From: Celeribacter arenosi
Lineage (GTDB): Bacteria; Pseudomonadota; Alphaproteobacteria; Rhodobacterales; Rhodobacteraceae
Assembly (NCBI RefSeq): GCF_039539485.1
Contig: NZ_BAABDF010000007.1
Span: 62,001 to 126,000 of the forward strand
Length of the DNA stretch: 64,000 nt
Reading direction: 5' to 3'
Under the pieces are notes generated by a model. That model searched no databases, was not told where the DNA came from, and saw nothing but the letters and a program-made list of their open reading frames with translations. The position numbers were made by a program, and so were the translations under genes. Below are positions 6,735-15,871 of this stretch, piece after piece; position 1 is the stretch's first letter; each line of letters starts with the position of its first letter.

Positions 6735-9533
6735 TCAATGCGCCTCGGCCCAATTGTCGCCGATCCCCGCATCCACCTCGATTGGCACATCCAAGTGGAC
6801 CGCGGGTGCGGCTGCGCCCTCCATCACTTCCTTGACGCGCGCGATGACACGATCGGTGGCGTCCTCATCAACTTCAAAAATCAATTCGTCGTGGACCTGC
6901 AAAAGCATTTTCGCGGGCATTCCAGCGATCGCATCGGGCATGCGGATCATGGCGCGGCGGATAATATCGGCGGCACTTCCCTGGATCGGTGCGTTGATGG
7001 CGGCGCGCTTGGCAAATCCGGCATGCGGGCCCTTTGCGTTGATTTCAGGTGTACGGATGCGGCGACCGAACAGGGTTTCGACCCGTAGGTGTTCCTTCGC
7101 GAAGGCGACCGTTTCATCCATGTATTCCTTGATCCCCGGGAAACGTTCGAAATATCGGTCGATAAACCCCTGCGCCTCGGCGCGCGGGATGCGCAGATTG
7201 CGCGCAAGGCCGAAACCGGAAATGCCGTAGATGACGCCAAAGTTGATCGCCTTGGCTTGGCGGCGCACCATGGGGTCCATACCCTCGATGGGGACGTTGA
7301 ACATCTCGGAGGCGGTCATGGCGTGAATGTCGAGGCCGTCGCGGAACGCCTGTTTCAAACTGTCGATACCTGCAACATGGGCCAGAATACGCAATTCGAT
7401 CTGACTATAGTCGAGCGAGACAAGTTTTTTTCCCGGTTCAGCGATGAAGGCTTCGCGGATGCGGCGGCCTTCGTCGGAACGCACGGGGATGTTTTGCAGG
7501 TTCGGATCGGAGGAGGCGAGGCGTCCCGTGACCGCACCGGTCTGCAGGTAAGACGTGTGCACGCGCCCTGTTTCGGCGTTGATAAAGGTCTGCAACGCGT
7601 CCGTGTAGGTTGATTTCAGCTTTGCGAGTTGCCGCCAATCAAGCACGCGGGCGGGGAGGTCGTGACCTTCACTGGCGAGGTCTTCGAGGATATCCGCACC
7701 GGTCGCATAGGCGCCGGTTTTTCCCTTTTTGCCGCCGGGAAGGGACATTCTGTCAAACAGGATTTCGCCAAGTTGTTTGGGGCTGGCAACGTTGAAATTC
7801 TCGCCCGCGAGTTCGTGGATTTCGGCCTCAAGCCCGCCCATTTTCTGCGCGAAGGTGTTGGACATCCGCGAGAGAACATCGCGGTCCACTTTGATGCCGT
7901 TCATTTCCATCTGCGCGAGCACCGGCGAAAGCGGGCGCTCCAGCGTTTCATAGACCGTCGTCACTTTTTCAACGTGCAACTGAGGCTTGAACGCTTGCCA
8001 GAGCCGCAGGGTGATATCGGCGTCTTCGGCGGCGTATTCGACGGCCTTTTGGAGGTCGACCTTGTCAAAGGTAATCATCGACTTTCCAGAGCCCAACAGA
8101 TCCTTTGTCGGGATCGGCACGTGGTTCAGATAGCGCTCCGAAAGCGCGTCCATGCCGTGGCCGTGTAGACCGCCATGCAGAACGTAGGAGAGCAACATAG
8201 TGTCATCTGTGGGGGCGACGTTCACGCCGTGACGCGCGAAAATCTTGGCGTCGTATTTCATGTTCTGGCCGATTTTGAGGATGCTTTCGTCCTCAAGCAT
8301 CGGGCGCAGGGCGTCGAGCACCATTTGTTTGTCGAGTTGGCCGTCAACCAATGCCGATCCGCCAAACAGATCGTCGTCACCCAGCGTATGACCGACGGGG
8401 ATGTAACAGGCCTGACCTGCCTCTACGCAAAGCGAAATCCCGACCAGATCAGCCGTCATCGTATCGAGACCGGTGGTCTCCGTGTCGACAGCGACATAGC
8501 CGCGCTCATAGGCGGCGGCGATCCACCGCTCCAACGCGCCCATGGTCGAGACCTTTTCATAAGCACTCACGTCGAACGGTTTTTCTTCGGGCGCGGCGGG
8601 CGTGTCCGCGCCCGCCTGCGGCGTATCGTCGATGGCTGGCGCTTCGACGCCGAACCGTTCAGAGACGCGTTTGACGACGGTGCGGAATTCCATCTCGGCA
8701 AGGAACGCCAACAACGTGTCGAGATCGGGTTCGCGAACCTCAAGGCTATCGAGCGTGAAGTCGAGATCCATGTCGCAGTCGAGTTTGACCAAATCGCGTG
8801 AAATCCGGATCAACTCGGCGTTGTTGATCAGTGCTTCGCGTCGTTTGGGTTGTTTGATCTCTTCAGCGCGCGACAACAGGGTTTCCAGATCACCGTATTC
8901 GTTGATCAGAAGCGCCGCGGTTTTGATCCCGATTCCGGGCGCGCCGGGCACGTTGTCGACAGAATCACCTGCCAGCGCCTGCACATCGACCACCCGTTCG
9001 GGACCGACGCCGAATTTCTCCTCGACGCCTTCACGATCGATGCGTTTGTTCTTCATCGGGTCCAGCATCTCGACGCCGTCTCCGACGAGTTGCATCAGGT
9101 CTTTGTCCGACGAGATGATCGTGACGCTGCCACCGGCATCGCGGGCCTGACACGACAAGGTGGCGATGATGTCGTCCGCCTCGAAACCTTCCACCTCAAT
9201 GCAGGACACGTTGAACGCGCGCGTTGCATCACGGGTCAGCGGAAATTGCGGGACGAGGTCCTCTGGCGCGGGGGGGCGGTTGGCCTTGTAAGCGGGGAAA
9301 ATGTCGTTTCGGAACGATTTGCCAGAGTAATCGAAAATCACCGCGGCATGGGTTGGCGCGTCACTGCCTGTGTTGGCCTCGATATAGCGGTAAAGCATGT
9401 TCACAAAGCCCGAGACCGCCCCAACAGGCAGACCATCGGATTTGCGCGTCAAAGGGGGCAGAGCGTGATAGGCGCGAAAAATAAACGCCGATCCGTCGAT
9501 CAGGTGGAGATGATGCCCCTTGCCGAATGTCAT
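6735..9533 (-). CDS. polA: DNA polymerase I
   Basis: Full-length (932 residues) gap-filling polymerase. The N-terminal 5'-3' exonuclease (~1-290) has FDYSGKSFRNDIFPAYKANR and EVEGFEADDIIATL. The central 3'-5' exonuclease keeps the metal ligands (VAVDTETTGLD). The C-terminal polymerase shows motif A LDYSQIELRILAHVAG, the O-helix RRQAKAINFGVIYG and motif C QVHDELIFEV. All three activities should be present. Single gene, convergent with the nth operon. Confidence 0.98.
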   Translation of the reverse strand: MTFGKGHHLHLIDGSAFIFRAYHALPPLTRKSDGLPVGAVSGFVNMLYRYIEANTGSDAPTHAAVIFDYSGKSFRNDIFPAYKANRPPAPEDLVPQFPLTRDATRAFNVSCIEVEGFEADDIIATLSCQARDAGGSVTIISSDKDLMQLVGDGVEMLDPMKNKRIDREGVEEKFGVGPERVVDVQALAGDSVDNVPGAPGIGIKTAALLINEYGDLETLLSRAEEIKQPKRREALINNAELIRISRDLVKLDCDMDLDFTLDSLEVREPDLDTLLAFLAEMEFRTVVKRVSERFGVEAPAIDDTPQAGADTPAAPEEKPFDVSAYEKVSTMGALERWIAAAYERGYVAVDTETTGLDTMTADLVGISLCVEAGQACYIPVGHTLGDDDLFGGSALVDGQLDKQMVLDALRPMLEDESILKIGQNMKYDAKIFARHGVNVAPTDDTMLLSYVLHGGLHGHGMDALSERYLNHVPIPTKDLLGSGKSMITFDKVDLQKAVEYAAEDADITLRLWQAFKPQLHVEKVTTVYETLERPLSPVLAQMEMNGIKVDRDVLSRMSNTFAQKMGGLEAEIHELAGENFNVASPKQLGEILFDRMSLPGGKKGKTGAYATGADILEDLASEGHDLPARVLDWRQLAKLKSTYTDALQTFINAETGRVHTSYLQTGAVTGRLASSDPNLQNIPVRSDEGRRIREAFIAEPGKKLVSLDYSQIELRILAHVAGIDSLKQAFRDGLDIHAMTASEMFNVPIEGMDPMVRRQAKAINFGVIYGISGFGLARNLRIPRAEAQGFIDRYFERFPGIKEYMDETVAFAKEHLRVETLFGRRIRTPEINAKGPHAGFAKRAAINAPIQGSAADIIRRAMIRMPDAIAGMPAKMLLQVHDELIFEVDEDATDRVIARVKEVMEGAAAPAVHLDVPIEVDAGIGDNWAEAH

Positions 9534-9624
9534 GTCCGCCCCTTCACAATCGCTAAGTTCGCGCGATCATAAAGGGGGCTGTCGGGGCTTCAAGCGTTCA
9601 TACATCTTTTGCGCGGCTTTCGGG

Positions 9625-10068
9625 TTACGCAATCAGCGGCGCGGCCTCGTCACTATGATCGCCATGGGCGCCCTCGATCATCGTGTTGGTCACAAAGGCG
9701 AGGACTTTTCCCCATGCCTGAGACACTTCGGGGGTCCAGATCGGGCCTGCCTGGGCGGCAAGCGTGTCCATGAGGACCTCGCACATTGTGTGATACATCC
9801 CGTCCCGCACGCCGACACCTGCATGATACCGGCCAAGGTCGCGAAGAGGGCCAATGAGAGCATCAGGTGCGCTGAGCGATAGAATCGCCAATTGCAACGT
9901 AGCCTCGGTTTTCATCGCCTGTCCGGTGATGTCCTGTGGAAACATGGGTTTCAGGCTCGGCTGGGTCACGAATAGCCGCGTGTAGAAATCTTCGACCAGT
10001 TCGGGGCGCGTGGCCATGACGGCTTTGTAGCTGTCGCGAACGAGGGCGATCTGTTCAGGTGTCGGCAT
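9625..10068 (-). CDS. Single-domain globin (flavohaemoglobin-type haem domain)
   Basis: A 147-residue globin with no reductase domain. TPEQIALVRDSYKAV is the typical A helix, FYTRLF carries the B10 tyrosine, and LGRYHAGVGVRDGMY includes the proximal histidine followed by the G-V motif. Family members bind oxygen or nitric oxide; a role in NO detoxification or oxygen sensing is inferred. Ribosome site AAAGGA lies before the ATG. The small zinc-finger gene follows upstream on the same strand, with a short gap. Confidence 0.85.
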   Translation of the reverse strand: MPTPEQIALVRDSYKAVMATRPELVEDFYTRLFVTQPSLKPMFPQDITGQAMKTEATLQLAILSLSAPDALIGPLRDLGRYHAGVGVRDGMYHTMCEVLMDTLAAQAGPIWTPEVSQAWGKVLAFVTNTMIEGAHGDHSDEAAPLIA

Positions 10069-10137
10069 GGAGGGTCCTTTCGCGCGTTGTCCTCAATCTG
10101 GGCTCAACGCGTTAAGAATCTCCCAAGGCGACCGGGA

Positions 10138-10323
10138 TTATTCGCCCACTTGGTCTTTCATGGATTCGTGGATGAACTTTTTGTCACAGTACCCGCATTC
10201 GACAAAGCCGGTGTCATGGGGAATGACGAGCCAGACACGCGGGTGGCCAAGCGCGCCTTCGCTGCCATCGCAGGCAACTTTCCAGCTGGACACAACTTCG
10301 GATTCGGGGGCTTTGATCGTCAT
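10138..10323 (-). CDS. CHCC-type zinc-finger protein (NDUFS6-like)
   Basis: A 61-residue protein matching the zf-CHCC family: a conserved Cys (VACDG), a central His (LGHPRVWL) and the C-x2-C pair (VECGYCDKKF). In mitochondria the homologous fold is the NDUFS6 subunit of complex I. Bacterial versions are usually stand-alone genes in alphaproteobacteria, and a zinc-binding respiratory role is likely but unproven. It sits on the same strand as the globin gene. Confidence 0.85.
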   Translation of the reverse strand: MTIKAPESEVVSSWKVACDGSEGALGHPRVWLVIPHDTGFVECGYCDKKFIHESMKDQVGE

Positions 10324-10503
10324 GGATTGCTCGCTCGCTTGTAGTCAGATGCAAAGGTGCAAAAGGGTTACACTGTTGCCGAACCCGTCCGCTCGGCCTA
10401 AGTCAGGGACGCATGATAACGGCGCGGGCGGCGCGGGCAAGGGGCGATGCGCGTCAAAACCCGTTTGGTTCAAGAACGCGCAGTCAGGTGAGGGGGCCGG
10501 AAC

Positions 10504-11439
10504 ATGACATCGAGTGCTATCGAGATCGAAGGGCTGCGCAAAATCTACGCCGCTCAGGGCAACAGTGGACCAAAAGAGGCGCTCAAAGGCGTCGATCTGA
10601 CCATTCCCCAAGGGTCAATTTTTGGCCTTCTCGGCCCGAACGGGGCGGGCAAATCGACCCTCATCAACATTCTGGCCGGACTGGCGATCAAGACCTCCGG
10701 CAAGGTGAAAATTTGGGGCTTTGATCAGGATGTAAATCCGCGCCAGAGCCGCGCCGCGATTGGCGTCATGCCACAGGAATTGAACCTAGATCCGTTCTTC
10801 ACACCCCGCGGCGCCCTCGAAGTGCAGGCCGGCCTCTACGGTGTCCCGAAAGCGCAACGGCGCACCGCCGAAATTCTCGAAATGATCGGGTTGAGCGACC
10901 AGGCCGAAGCCTATGCGCGCACACTTTCGGGCGGGATGCGGCGCAGGCTCCTTTTGGGCAAGGCATTGGTCCACAATCCGCAGATCCTCGTGCTCGACGA
11001 ACCAACTGCGGGTGTGGATATCGGTTTGCGCCAGATGCTTTGGCAGAACGTGCGCCGCCTGAATGAAGAGCGCGGGATGACGATCATTCTGACCACGCAC
11101 TACCTCGAAGAGGCGCAGGAAATGTGCGACGAGATCGCGATCATCAACCATGGCGAGGTGATCGCGCGCGACACCACCGCGAACCTGATATCGCGCATGG
11201 ATGCAAAAACGCTGGTGATCGAACCCGAAGGCGATGCCCCGGACGCATTCAACCTGCCAAAGGGCGTGGTCTTCGAGCGGCGCAAAGACGGCCGATTGGC
11301 ATTTTCCTATTCCAAAGGCCAAACCTCGGCGAACGAGGTTCTCGATGCCGTAAAGGATCAAGGTGTCATCATCGGCGATGTGCAGACGGTAGAACCAGAC
11401 CTCGAAGACGTGTTCGTGGACCTGACCTCAGGAAAATAG
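10504..11439 (+). CDS. ABC transporter ATP-binding protein (ABC-2 type)
   Basis: A 311-residue ATPase with Walker A LGPNGAGKST, the Q-loop, signature LSGGMRRRL, Walker B ILVLDEP and the H-loop TTHYLEEA. The ~80-residue C-terminal extension and the GVDIGLRQMLW segment are typical of YadG/DrrA-like ATPases that drive ABC-2 permeases. No permease is adjacent: a hairpin and the convergent HIT gene follow. The partner must be encoded elsewhere. A strong ribosome site (GAGGGGG) precedes the ATG. Confidence 0.92.
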   Translation: MTSSAIEIEGLRKIYAAQGNSGPKEALKGVDLTIPQGSIFGLLGPNGAGKSTLINILAGLAIKTSGKVKIWGFDQDVNPRQSRAAIGVMPQELNLDPFFTPRGALEVQAGLYGVPKAQRRTAEILEMIGLSDQAEAYARTLSGGMRRRLLLGKALVHNPQILVLDEPTAGVDIGLRQMLWQNVRRLNEERGMTIILTTHYLEEAQEMCDEIAIINHGEVIARDTTANLISRMDAKTLVIEPEGDAPDAFNLPKGVVFERRKDGRLAFSYSKGQTSANEVLDAVKDQGVIIGDVQTVEPDLEDVFVDLTSGK

Positions 11440-11463
11440 GCCGCGCGTAAAACCCGTGCGGCC
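11439..11463. terminator. Hairpin between convergent ABC ATPase and HIT genes
   Basis: Arms 11439-11447 and 11455-11463 (GGCCGCGCG / CGTGCGGCC) pair with one mismatch around a 7-base loop. Only a short ATTTG follows on the plus strand, so this is a weak terminator candidate serving convergent genes. Confidence 0.45.
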
Positions 11464-11470
11464 ATTTGTA

Positions 11471-11848
11471 TCAGGATGCGGTGAGCGGACCCACGGGTTC
11501 GCCGCCGAGGATGTGCACGTGGAAATGGGGCACTTCCTGTAGGCTGTCGGGTCCGGAATTGGTGATCAATCGATACCCGTTGCCGCCCGCGCTTTCGGCG
11601 ATGCCCGCCTGAGCGGCGACCTTTGCCACAGCCGCGAAAAAGTCGAGTTGTTCTGACGCGGAGGCCGCCTGCACGAAGTGATCGTAGCAGCGGTAGGGCC
11701 CTTTGGGGATCACCAGAAGATGCGATTTGCGTTGCGGGCGGATATCCTCAAAGGCGATGGCGTGCTCGCTCTCGAAGAGCGGCGTCGACGGGATTTCACC
11801 GCGCAGGATTTTGGCGAAAATGTTCTGGTCGTCGTATTCATAGGGCAT
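11471..11848 (-). CDS. HIT-family nucleotide hydrolase (HinT-like)
   Basis: A 125-residue histidine-triad protein. DQNIFAKILRGEIP is the family's N-terminus, and HFHVHILGG near the C-terminus is the histidine triad with the catalytic His. Members hydrolyse nucleoside phosphoramidates. GAGGA lies before the ATG. Single gene, just downstream of the GT14-like gene on the same strand (13-base gap), so possibly co-transcribed. Confidence 0.95.
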   Translation of the reverse strand: MPYEYDDQNIFAKILRGEIPSTPLFESEHAIAFEDIRPQRKSHLLVIPKGPYRCYDHFVQAASASEQLDFFAAVAKVAAQAGIAESAGGNGYRLITNSGPDSLQEVPHFHVHILGGEPVGPLTAS

Positions 11849-11860
11849 GTCCGGAAATCC

Positions 11861-13438
11861 TCAGTCAGAAAACAGATCGGGGGTTTGGACGATCTCTAAC
11901 GCGGTCGCTTCATCAACGCCAAGGAAACGCGCGACGGCGGCGGCATTTTCGGCCGGCGTGGCCGTTTCAGAGATGCGTTCGTGGTTCTCGAAACCTGCGT
12001 CATGGATGCGGTCGGTTTCATGTTCGATGTCAGAGCGGATTGTGGGCAGCAGCCGCTCCAACGCTTCCGGCGGGGTTTGGTCGCCTGCCAGACCGGTGCG
12101 CTTGGCGTGTCCCATGAGGTAGTCGTCCGTGAAGCTGCAATCGATTTCGAGAATGCGGGTCGCGGCACGGTCATTGGTAAAATCCTCGATAAGGTCGAAC
12201 CCTGAATTATCGAGGCAGATCACCATCCGTTTCGCGCCATGGTATTCGAACAGCATGCGCACCCATGCACGCCGGTGACGGGATCGTTTTTCGAGGCTCT
12301 TCTCGATCCCCCCGAGATCGGGCAGGGGCGTATCCTGTTCGTTGAAGAGATACTGGAAACAGGGAATATCAGTGCGTTCTTCGATAAGGGATACGATCCG
12401 TTTGGCGATGTGCCACTTTTTACACACGACCATGAGGAGTTCACGATCCCGGCCGAGCGAATTCTCGGTCTCCCAGAACCGTTGCGCGAAACGACGCCCG
12501 ATGCGGCCACGTTCGGTAAGAAACGAAAACAGCGAACGCCCTTCGTTTGACAGCTGGAACTCCACGCCGGTCTGCGCGTAGAGGTCGCCCAAACGTGCTT
12601 TCAACTCATGCGCATCCGGCGAAATCTTGCGTGCGAACAGATAGTCCTGTGAAAGCAAGAGATCGTAGTGATCGTTGTAGAAAACCACCGGCATTCCGTA
12701 GTCGGTGAACATCAGAAACGTGAGGGTGCGGTTGTGGATTTGCGCCTCGGGGACGAGATGGCGCACGAGGGTTTGGAAAAATGTTTCGTCGGGAATCCAT
12801 GTGGTTGAGAAAAAGCGCATAACGTCGCGCCGCTCGCGGGTGAACCTGAGGATTGCTTCGATGGTTTCGCGCCGCAGACACCACCACTGCGACCCAATCA
12901 TCACCCTGATATCGGACGGGATTTCGCGCTCTAATCCGAGTTTTCGCTGCAGATCCATCGAGGCGTAGAACAGCTTTTTATGTGTGCGCTCGTTGAAGTA
13001 ATGGCGATAGACCAGCCGTTCACTTTTGATGCCGGTCTTGATCCAGTCACTGTCGAAAAAGTCGAAACTCTCGATGTAATCCGCTTCTTGCCGGTCCAGA
13101 AAGTCATGCATGTACTCGGCGGTTTTTGTCGACATGCAATCGCCGGAAACCATGTAGAAATGGGTCGCCTGCGGGAACGCGTCTTCTGCGGCCTCAATCG
13201 CATTCAACGTGGCCTGCACGAGGCTCCATTCACCCCACCCGCATTTGAGCCGCTTTGTCGCGAAGGTGACGTTGGGGTTTTCTCGCAGGGCCGCGCGGAT
13301 GGTCTGATAGGGCGCATCGCCGCTGCGCGCGTCGAAATGGATCGAAATATAGTCCCCGGCAGCGGTCAGGCGATTGGCCTGAGCGATAATGGATTGGGGG
13401 TCCTTATGGCACAGAAGGATGAAGGCAATTCTCGCCAT
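11861..13438 (-). CDS. Core-2/I-branching (GT14-like) glycosyltransferase with long C-terminal extension
   Basis: A 525-residue cytoplasmic protein. Residues 1-~270 are a Branch-type (GT14) domain as in beta-1,6-N-acetylglucosaminyltransferases: MARIAFILLCHKDP, the FDARSGD loop, ATHFYMVSGDCMSTKT and GSQWWCLRRETIEAIL. The remaining ~250 residues (from LLMVVCKKWHIAKRI) form a second domain of unknown function found behind this GT in Rhodobacteraceae. ATG 13438 is chosen because the GT domain starts there and GGAG lies upstream; a 36-residue N-terminal extension from 13546 is unlikely. It is divergent from a sulfotransferase, which suggests that both build one sulfated glycan. Confidence 0.85.
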   Translation of the reverse strand: MARIAFILLCHKDPQSIIAQANRLTAAGDYISIHFDARSGDAPYQTIRAALRENPNVTFATKRLKCGWGEWSLVQATLNAIEAAEDAFPQATHFYMVSGDCMSTKTAEYMHDFLDRQEADYIESFDFFDSDWIKTGIKSERLVYRHYFNERTHKKLFYASMDLQRKLGLEREIPSDIRVMIGSQWWCLRRETIEAILRFTRERRDVMRFFSTTWIPDETFFQTLVRHLVPEAQIHNRTLTFLMFTDYGMPVVFYNDHYDLLLSQDYLFARKISPDAHELKARLGDLYAQTGVEFQLSNEGRSLFSFLTERGRIGRRFAQRFWETENSLGRDRELLMVVCKKWHIAKRIVSLIEERTDIPCFQYLFNEQDTPLPDLGGIEKSLEKRSRHRRAWVRMLFEYHGAKRMVICLDNSGFDLIEDFTNDRAATRILEIDCSFTDDYLMGHAKRTGLAGDQTPPEALERLLPTIRSDIEHETDRIHDAGFENHERISETATPAENAAAVARFLGVDEATALEIVQTPDLFSD

Positions 13439-13580
13439 GGATGAACGCTCCGCCTCTCTCTTTGCCCTTGACTGAGTGCATATAAACGTAACCAGTGATT
13501 GAATAAACAAGGAAAATTTGCAATTTGGGCGTGTCGGTGCGCTCATGTTGCGCCATTACGTGTATTGAAAGGGGCGGCTG

Positions 13581-14399
13581 ATGGGCTTTCCGGGAACATG
13601 GATGACCGAAAGTGAAAGCGTCGTTTATCGCGTCGTTCCCAAATGCGCGTGCTCCACGATTGGTCAGATCATGTACTTCTCTGACCACGGCGAGTTCTAT
13701 GATGGCGACATACACGACAGCAAAGAGCGCCTCCATAAATGGGCACAGGAAGACAGCCAGCCAATCATCGAGGCAAATGTGCTGTCCCATAAATCCTACG
13801 CATTCACCTGCGTGAGAAACCCATACTCCCGCGTGCTATCGTCGTTCTTTGACAAGATTTGCGGCATTCAACGTAACGGGAACCGCTACAGAGGCAATCT
13901 CGTCCCCAAGCTTGTTCAACAGTACGGAATTGAAGTGGGTGGGGATGATGGAAAGCAGGAGTTCGACCAGATCGCCAGCTTCCGGCGCTTCCTGCTCTTC
14001 GTGCGCGACACCATCCGTTTCCGCCGCCCGATGGACCCCGATATCCACTGGTCGGCGATGTCGGGTCATGTGTCCACCTTCATTACCAATGGCGGGAAGT
14101 ACGATAACATCTTCTTCACCGAGAAATTCAACGAAGGCATGCAGTCGGTCCTCGACAACATAGAGACGCCTCACGCCGTCGACCTCACACAGATTCCGCG
14201 GTTCAACGAGAGCGAGGGCCACGGTCCCAAACGGGCACATCCGATCGAAGATTACTTCGACGATCTGTCGATGCATCTGATGTGGGAAATCTTCTCGCGC
14301 GATTTCAAGCTGTTCAAATACGACTTCGAAAACCCCGCGAACAAACTGCCGCTCGGCGACGTGGACCTCGATGAGGTTCACGCCAAGCTAGGCGACTGA
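13581..14399 (+). CDS. PAPS-dependent carbohydrate sulfotransferase (family 2)
   Basis: A 272-residue sulfotransferase. VVPKCACSTIGQ is the 5'-phosphosulfate loop and TCVRNPYSRVLSSFFDK the 3'-phosphate motif of PAPS-binding HNK-1/chondroitin-type enzymes. HVSTFI and KYDNIFFTEKF match the acceptor-side blocks of the family. It likely sulfates a sugar of an exported or surface polysaccharide. The 142-base gap to the divergent GT14-like gene is a shared promoter region. Its last 12 bases overlap the end of the convergent TetR gene. Confidence 0.88.
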   Translation: MGFPGTWMTESESVVYRVVPKCACSTIGQIMYFSDHGEFYDGDIHDSKERLHKWAQEDSQPIIEANVLSHKSYAFTCVRNPYSRVLSSFFDKICGIQRNGNRYRGNLVPKLVQQYGIEVGGDDGKQEFDQIASFRRFLLFVRDTIRFRRPMDPDIHWSAMSGHVSTFITNGGKYDNIFFTEKFNEGMQSVLDNIETPHAVDLTQIPRFNESEGHGPKRAHPIEDYFDDLSMHLMWEIFSRDFKLFKYDFENPANKLPLGDVDLDEVHAKLGD

Positions 14400-15011
14400 G
14401 CCGGAAGTGTTGAGGCCCAGATAGCCGAGTGCCGCGCGTTCGATCCGCAGGGCGAGCGCTTCGTAGTCGGTTTCACCCACGTGCAGCGCAGGGTGGGCCA
14501 TTCCCACCACAAGGTTGATCATATCAAAGGCGGCGTGGCGGGGCTGTTCGATGCCATGGCTGTCCAATAGGGCGGCAACGAGGTCGATGATCTGCGTCTT
14601 GATCGCTTCGGTCTCGGTATCGAAGGGCAGGTGGTGTTCCAATTGTTCGAGGACCTCTGCGCGGCCCTGCGTGTGTACGTGGTGGTGGATGGAGGCGCGG
14701 ATCATGCGCGCCACTGCAAACCGCAACGGCTGACCTTCGACAAATGCGGCCATCCCTCTGATATCGTCGAGCATCTGTCGGCGCAGGTCGCGGATTAATT
14801 CGGCAACGATGGCCTCTTTGGACGGAAAGTATTGGTAGAGCGAACCGATCGAGACCCCCGCATGCTCTGCCACGAGATTTGTGGTCAGAGCCGTGGGTCC
14901 ACCTTCCGTCAAAATGTGAGCCGCGGCCTGAAGGATCGCGTCATAGGTCGCCTGCGCGCGCGCTTGACGCGGTGATTTCTTGGGCAGTGGGGCGTGGTCG
15001 AGACGGGTCAT
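14388..15011 (-). CDS. TetR-family transcriptional regulator
   Basis: A 207-residue repressor. The N-terminal helix-turn-helix (residues ~15-62) includes ATYDAILQAAAHILTEGG and VSIGSLYQYFPSKEAIV; the rest is a helical ligand-binding domain. It is divergent from an SDR gene, with a near-perfect palindrome at 15031-15050 between them, so it most likely represses that gene and itself. The inducer is unknown. Confidence 0.92.
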   Translation of the reverse strand: MTRLDHAPLPKKSPRQARAQATYDAILQAAAHILTEGGPTALTTNLVAEHAGVSIGSLYQYFPSKEAIVAELIRDLRRQMLDDIRGMAAFVEGQPLRFAVARMIRASIHHHVHTQGRAEVLEQLEHHLPFDTETEAIKTQIIDLVAALLDSHGIEQPRHAAFDMINLVVGMAHPALHVGETDYEALALRIERAALGYLGLNTSGSVA

Positions 15012-15030
15012 CGGAATGCGAGTTTCATCA

Positions 15031-15050
15031 ATGTGAGAATTTGCTCATAT
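15031..15050. promoter_or_regulatory. Putative TetR operator (palindrome)
   Basis: ATGTGAG-AATTTG-CTCATAT: 7-bp arms with one mismatch around a 6-base centre, 19 bases upstream of the tetR start and 27 bases before the SDR start. This is the expected place for a shared operator. Confidence 0.6.
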
Positions 15051-15077
15051 TTTGCCTAAACGAATGAAAAGGCAAGC

Positions 15078-15836
15078 ATGATGAAGCTCGACGGCAAAAA
15101 GATCCTCGTGACCGGCGGAACACGCGGAATTGGCGCGGCACTCGTTGACGGTCTCTTGGAAAAGGGGTGCGAGGTCTTGGTTGTCGCGCGCGATGAGGCG
15201 GCATTGGCAAAGCTGGCCGAACGGGAAGGTGTGTCGACCTTGGCTGCCGACCTCGCAGAGCCGGATACGCCACGCATCATTGCCCGCTGGGTCGCCGACG
15301 AACATTCCGACTGTGCGGGCCTTATCAACAACGCGGCTATCATGGATCATACGTTTCTGACCCGTAGCCCACTTACGAAACTGGATCGTATCGAGCGTGA
15401 AGTGACGATCAATCTAATCGCGCCCATACAGTTGACAGCAGCGCTCTTGCCCGTCCTGTCAGCCCAGCCCGAGGCGGTCATCGTCAACATCACCTCGGGA
15501 CTGGCACTCAGCCCGATCCCGAACGCCGCGACCTATTGCGCGACGAAGGCTGGCCTCTCCATTTTCACAAAGGCGCTGCGCTATCAGGTGGTCGCCGAAG
15601 GGTGGAACATTCAATTGAGCGAAGCGATGATGACCCTGGTTGACACCTCCCTGTCCGAGGGTGACCCTTTGCGCAAATACGCGCCTGCTGCGGCGGCAAG
15701 AGATGTTTTGCGCGGCGTCGAAAAGGGGAAGAAAGTGATCTATATCGAAAAGGTGAAGTTGCTGCACCGCATCTGGCGCATCTCACCTGCGATTGCGGAC
15801 AGGATTATGGGTTCACACAGCGGTGCGACGGCCTAG
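15078..15836 (+). CDS. Short-chain dehydrogenase/reductase
   Basis: A 252-residue Rossmann oxidoreductase with the cofactor loop TGGTRGIG, the NNAA motif, the catalytic Ser in NITSGLA and YCATK (catalytic Tyr and Lys). It resembles the DltE-like group. It is controlled in all likelihood by the divergent TetR gene through the palindrome between them. Substrate not identifiable. Start ATG 15078 or 15081, with AAAAGG upstream. Confidence 0.9.
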   Translation: MMKLDGKKILVTGGTRGIGAALVDGLLEKGCEVLVVARDEAALAKLAEREGVSTLAADLAEPDTPRIIARWVADEHSDCAGLINNAAIMDHTFLTRSPLTKLDRIEREVTINLIAPIQLTAALLPVLSAQPEAVIVNITSGLALSPIPNAATYCATKAGLSIFTKALRYQVVAEGWNIQLSEAMMTLVDTSLSEGDPLRKYAPAAAARDVLRGVEKGKKVIYIEKVKLLHRIWRISPAIADRIMGSHSGATA

Positions 15837-15871
15837 CGACGTGGTTACGAGAATCGAGTATTGGGCTCAAT

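Noticed and set aside
6700..6750. GGCCGAG/CTCGGCC inverted repeat between the PagL-like gene and polA
   Set aside because: The loop is 37 bases, one arm is in polA coding sequence and there is no T-run; too weak to call a terminator.
12174..12184. Third copy of TTGGTAAAATC, like the GntR half-site
   Set aside because: It lies in the middle of the GT14-like coding region and has no TTACC partner at the right distance. It shows that the half-site alone can arise by chance, so only the full dyads were used.
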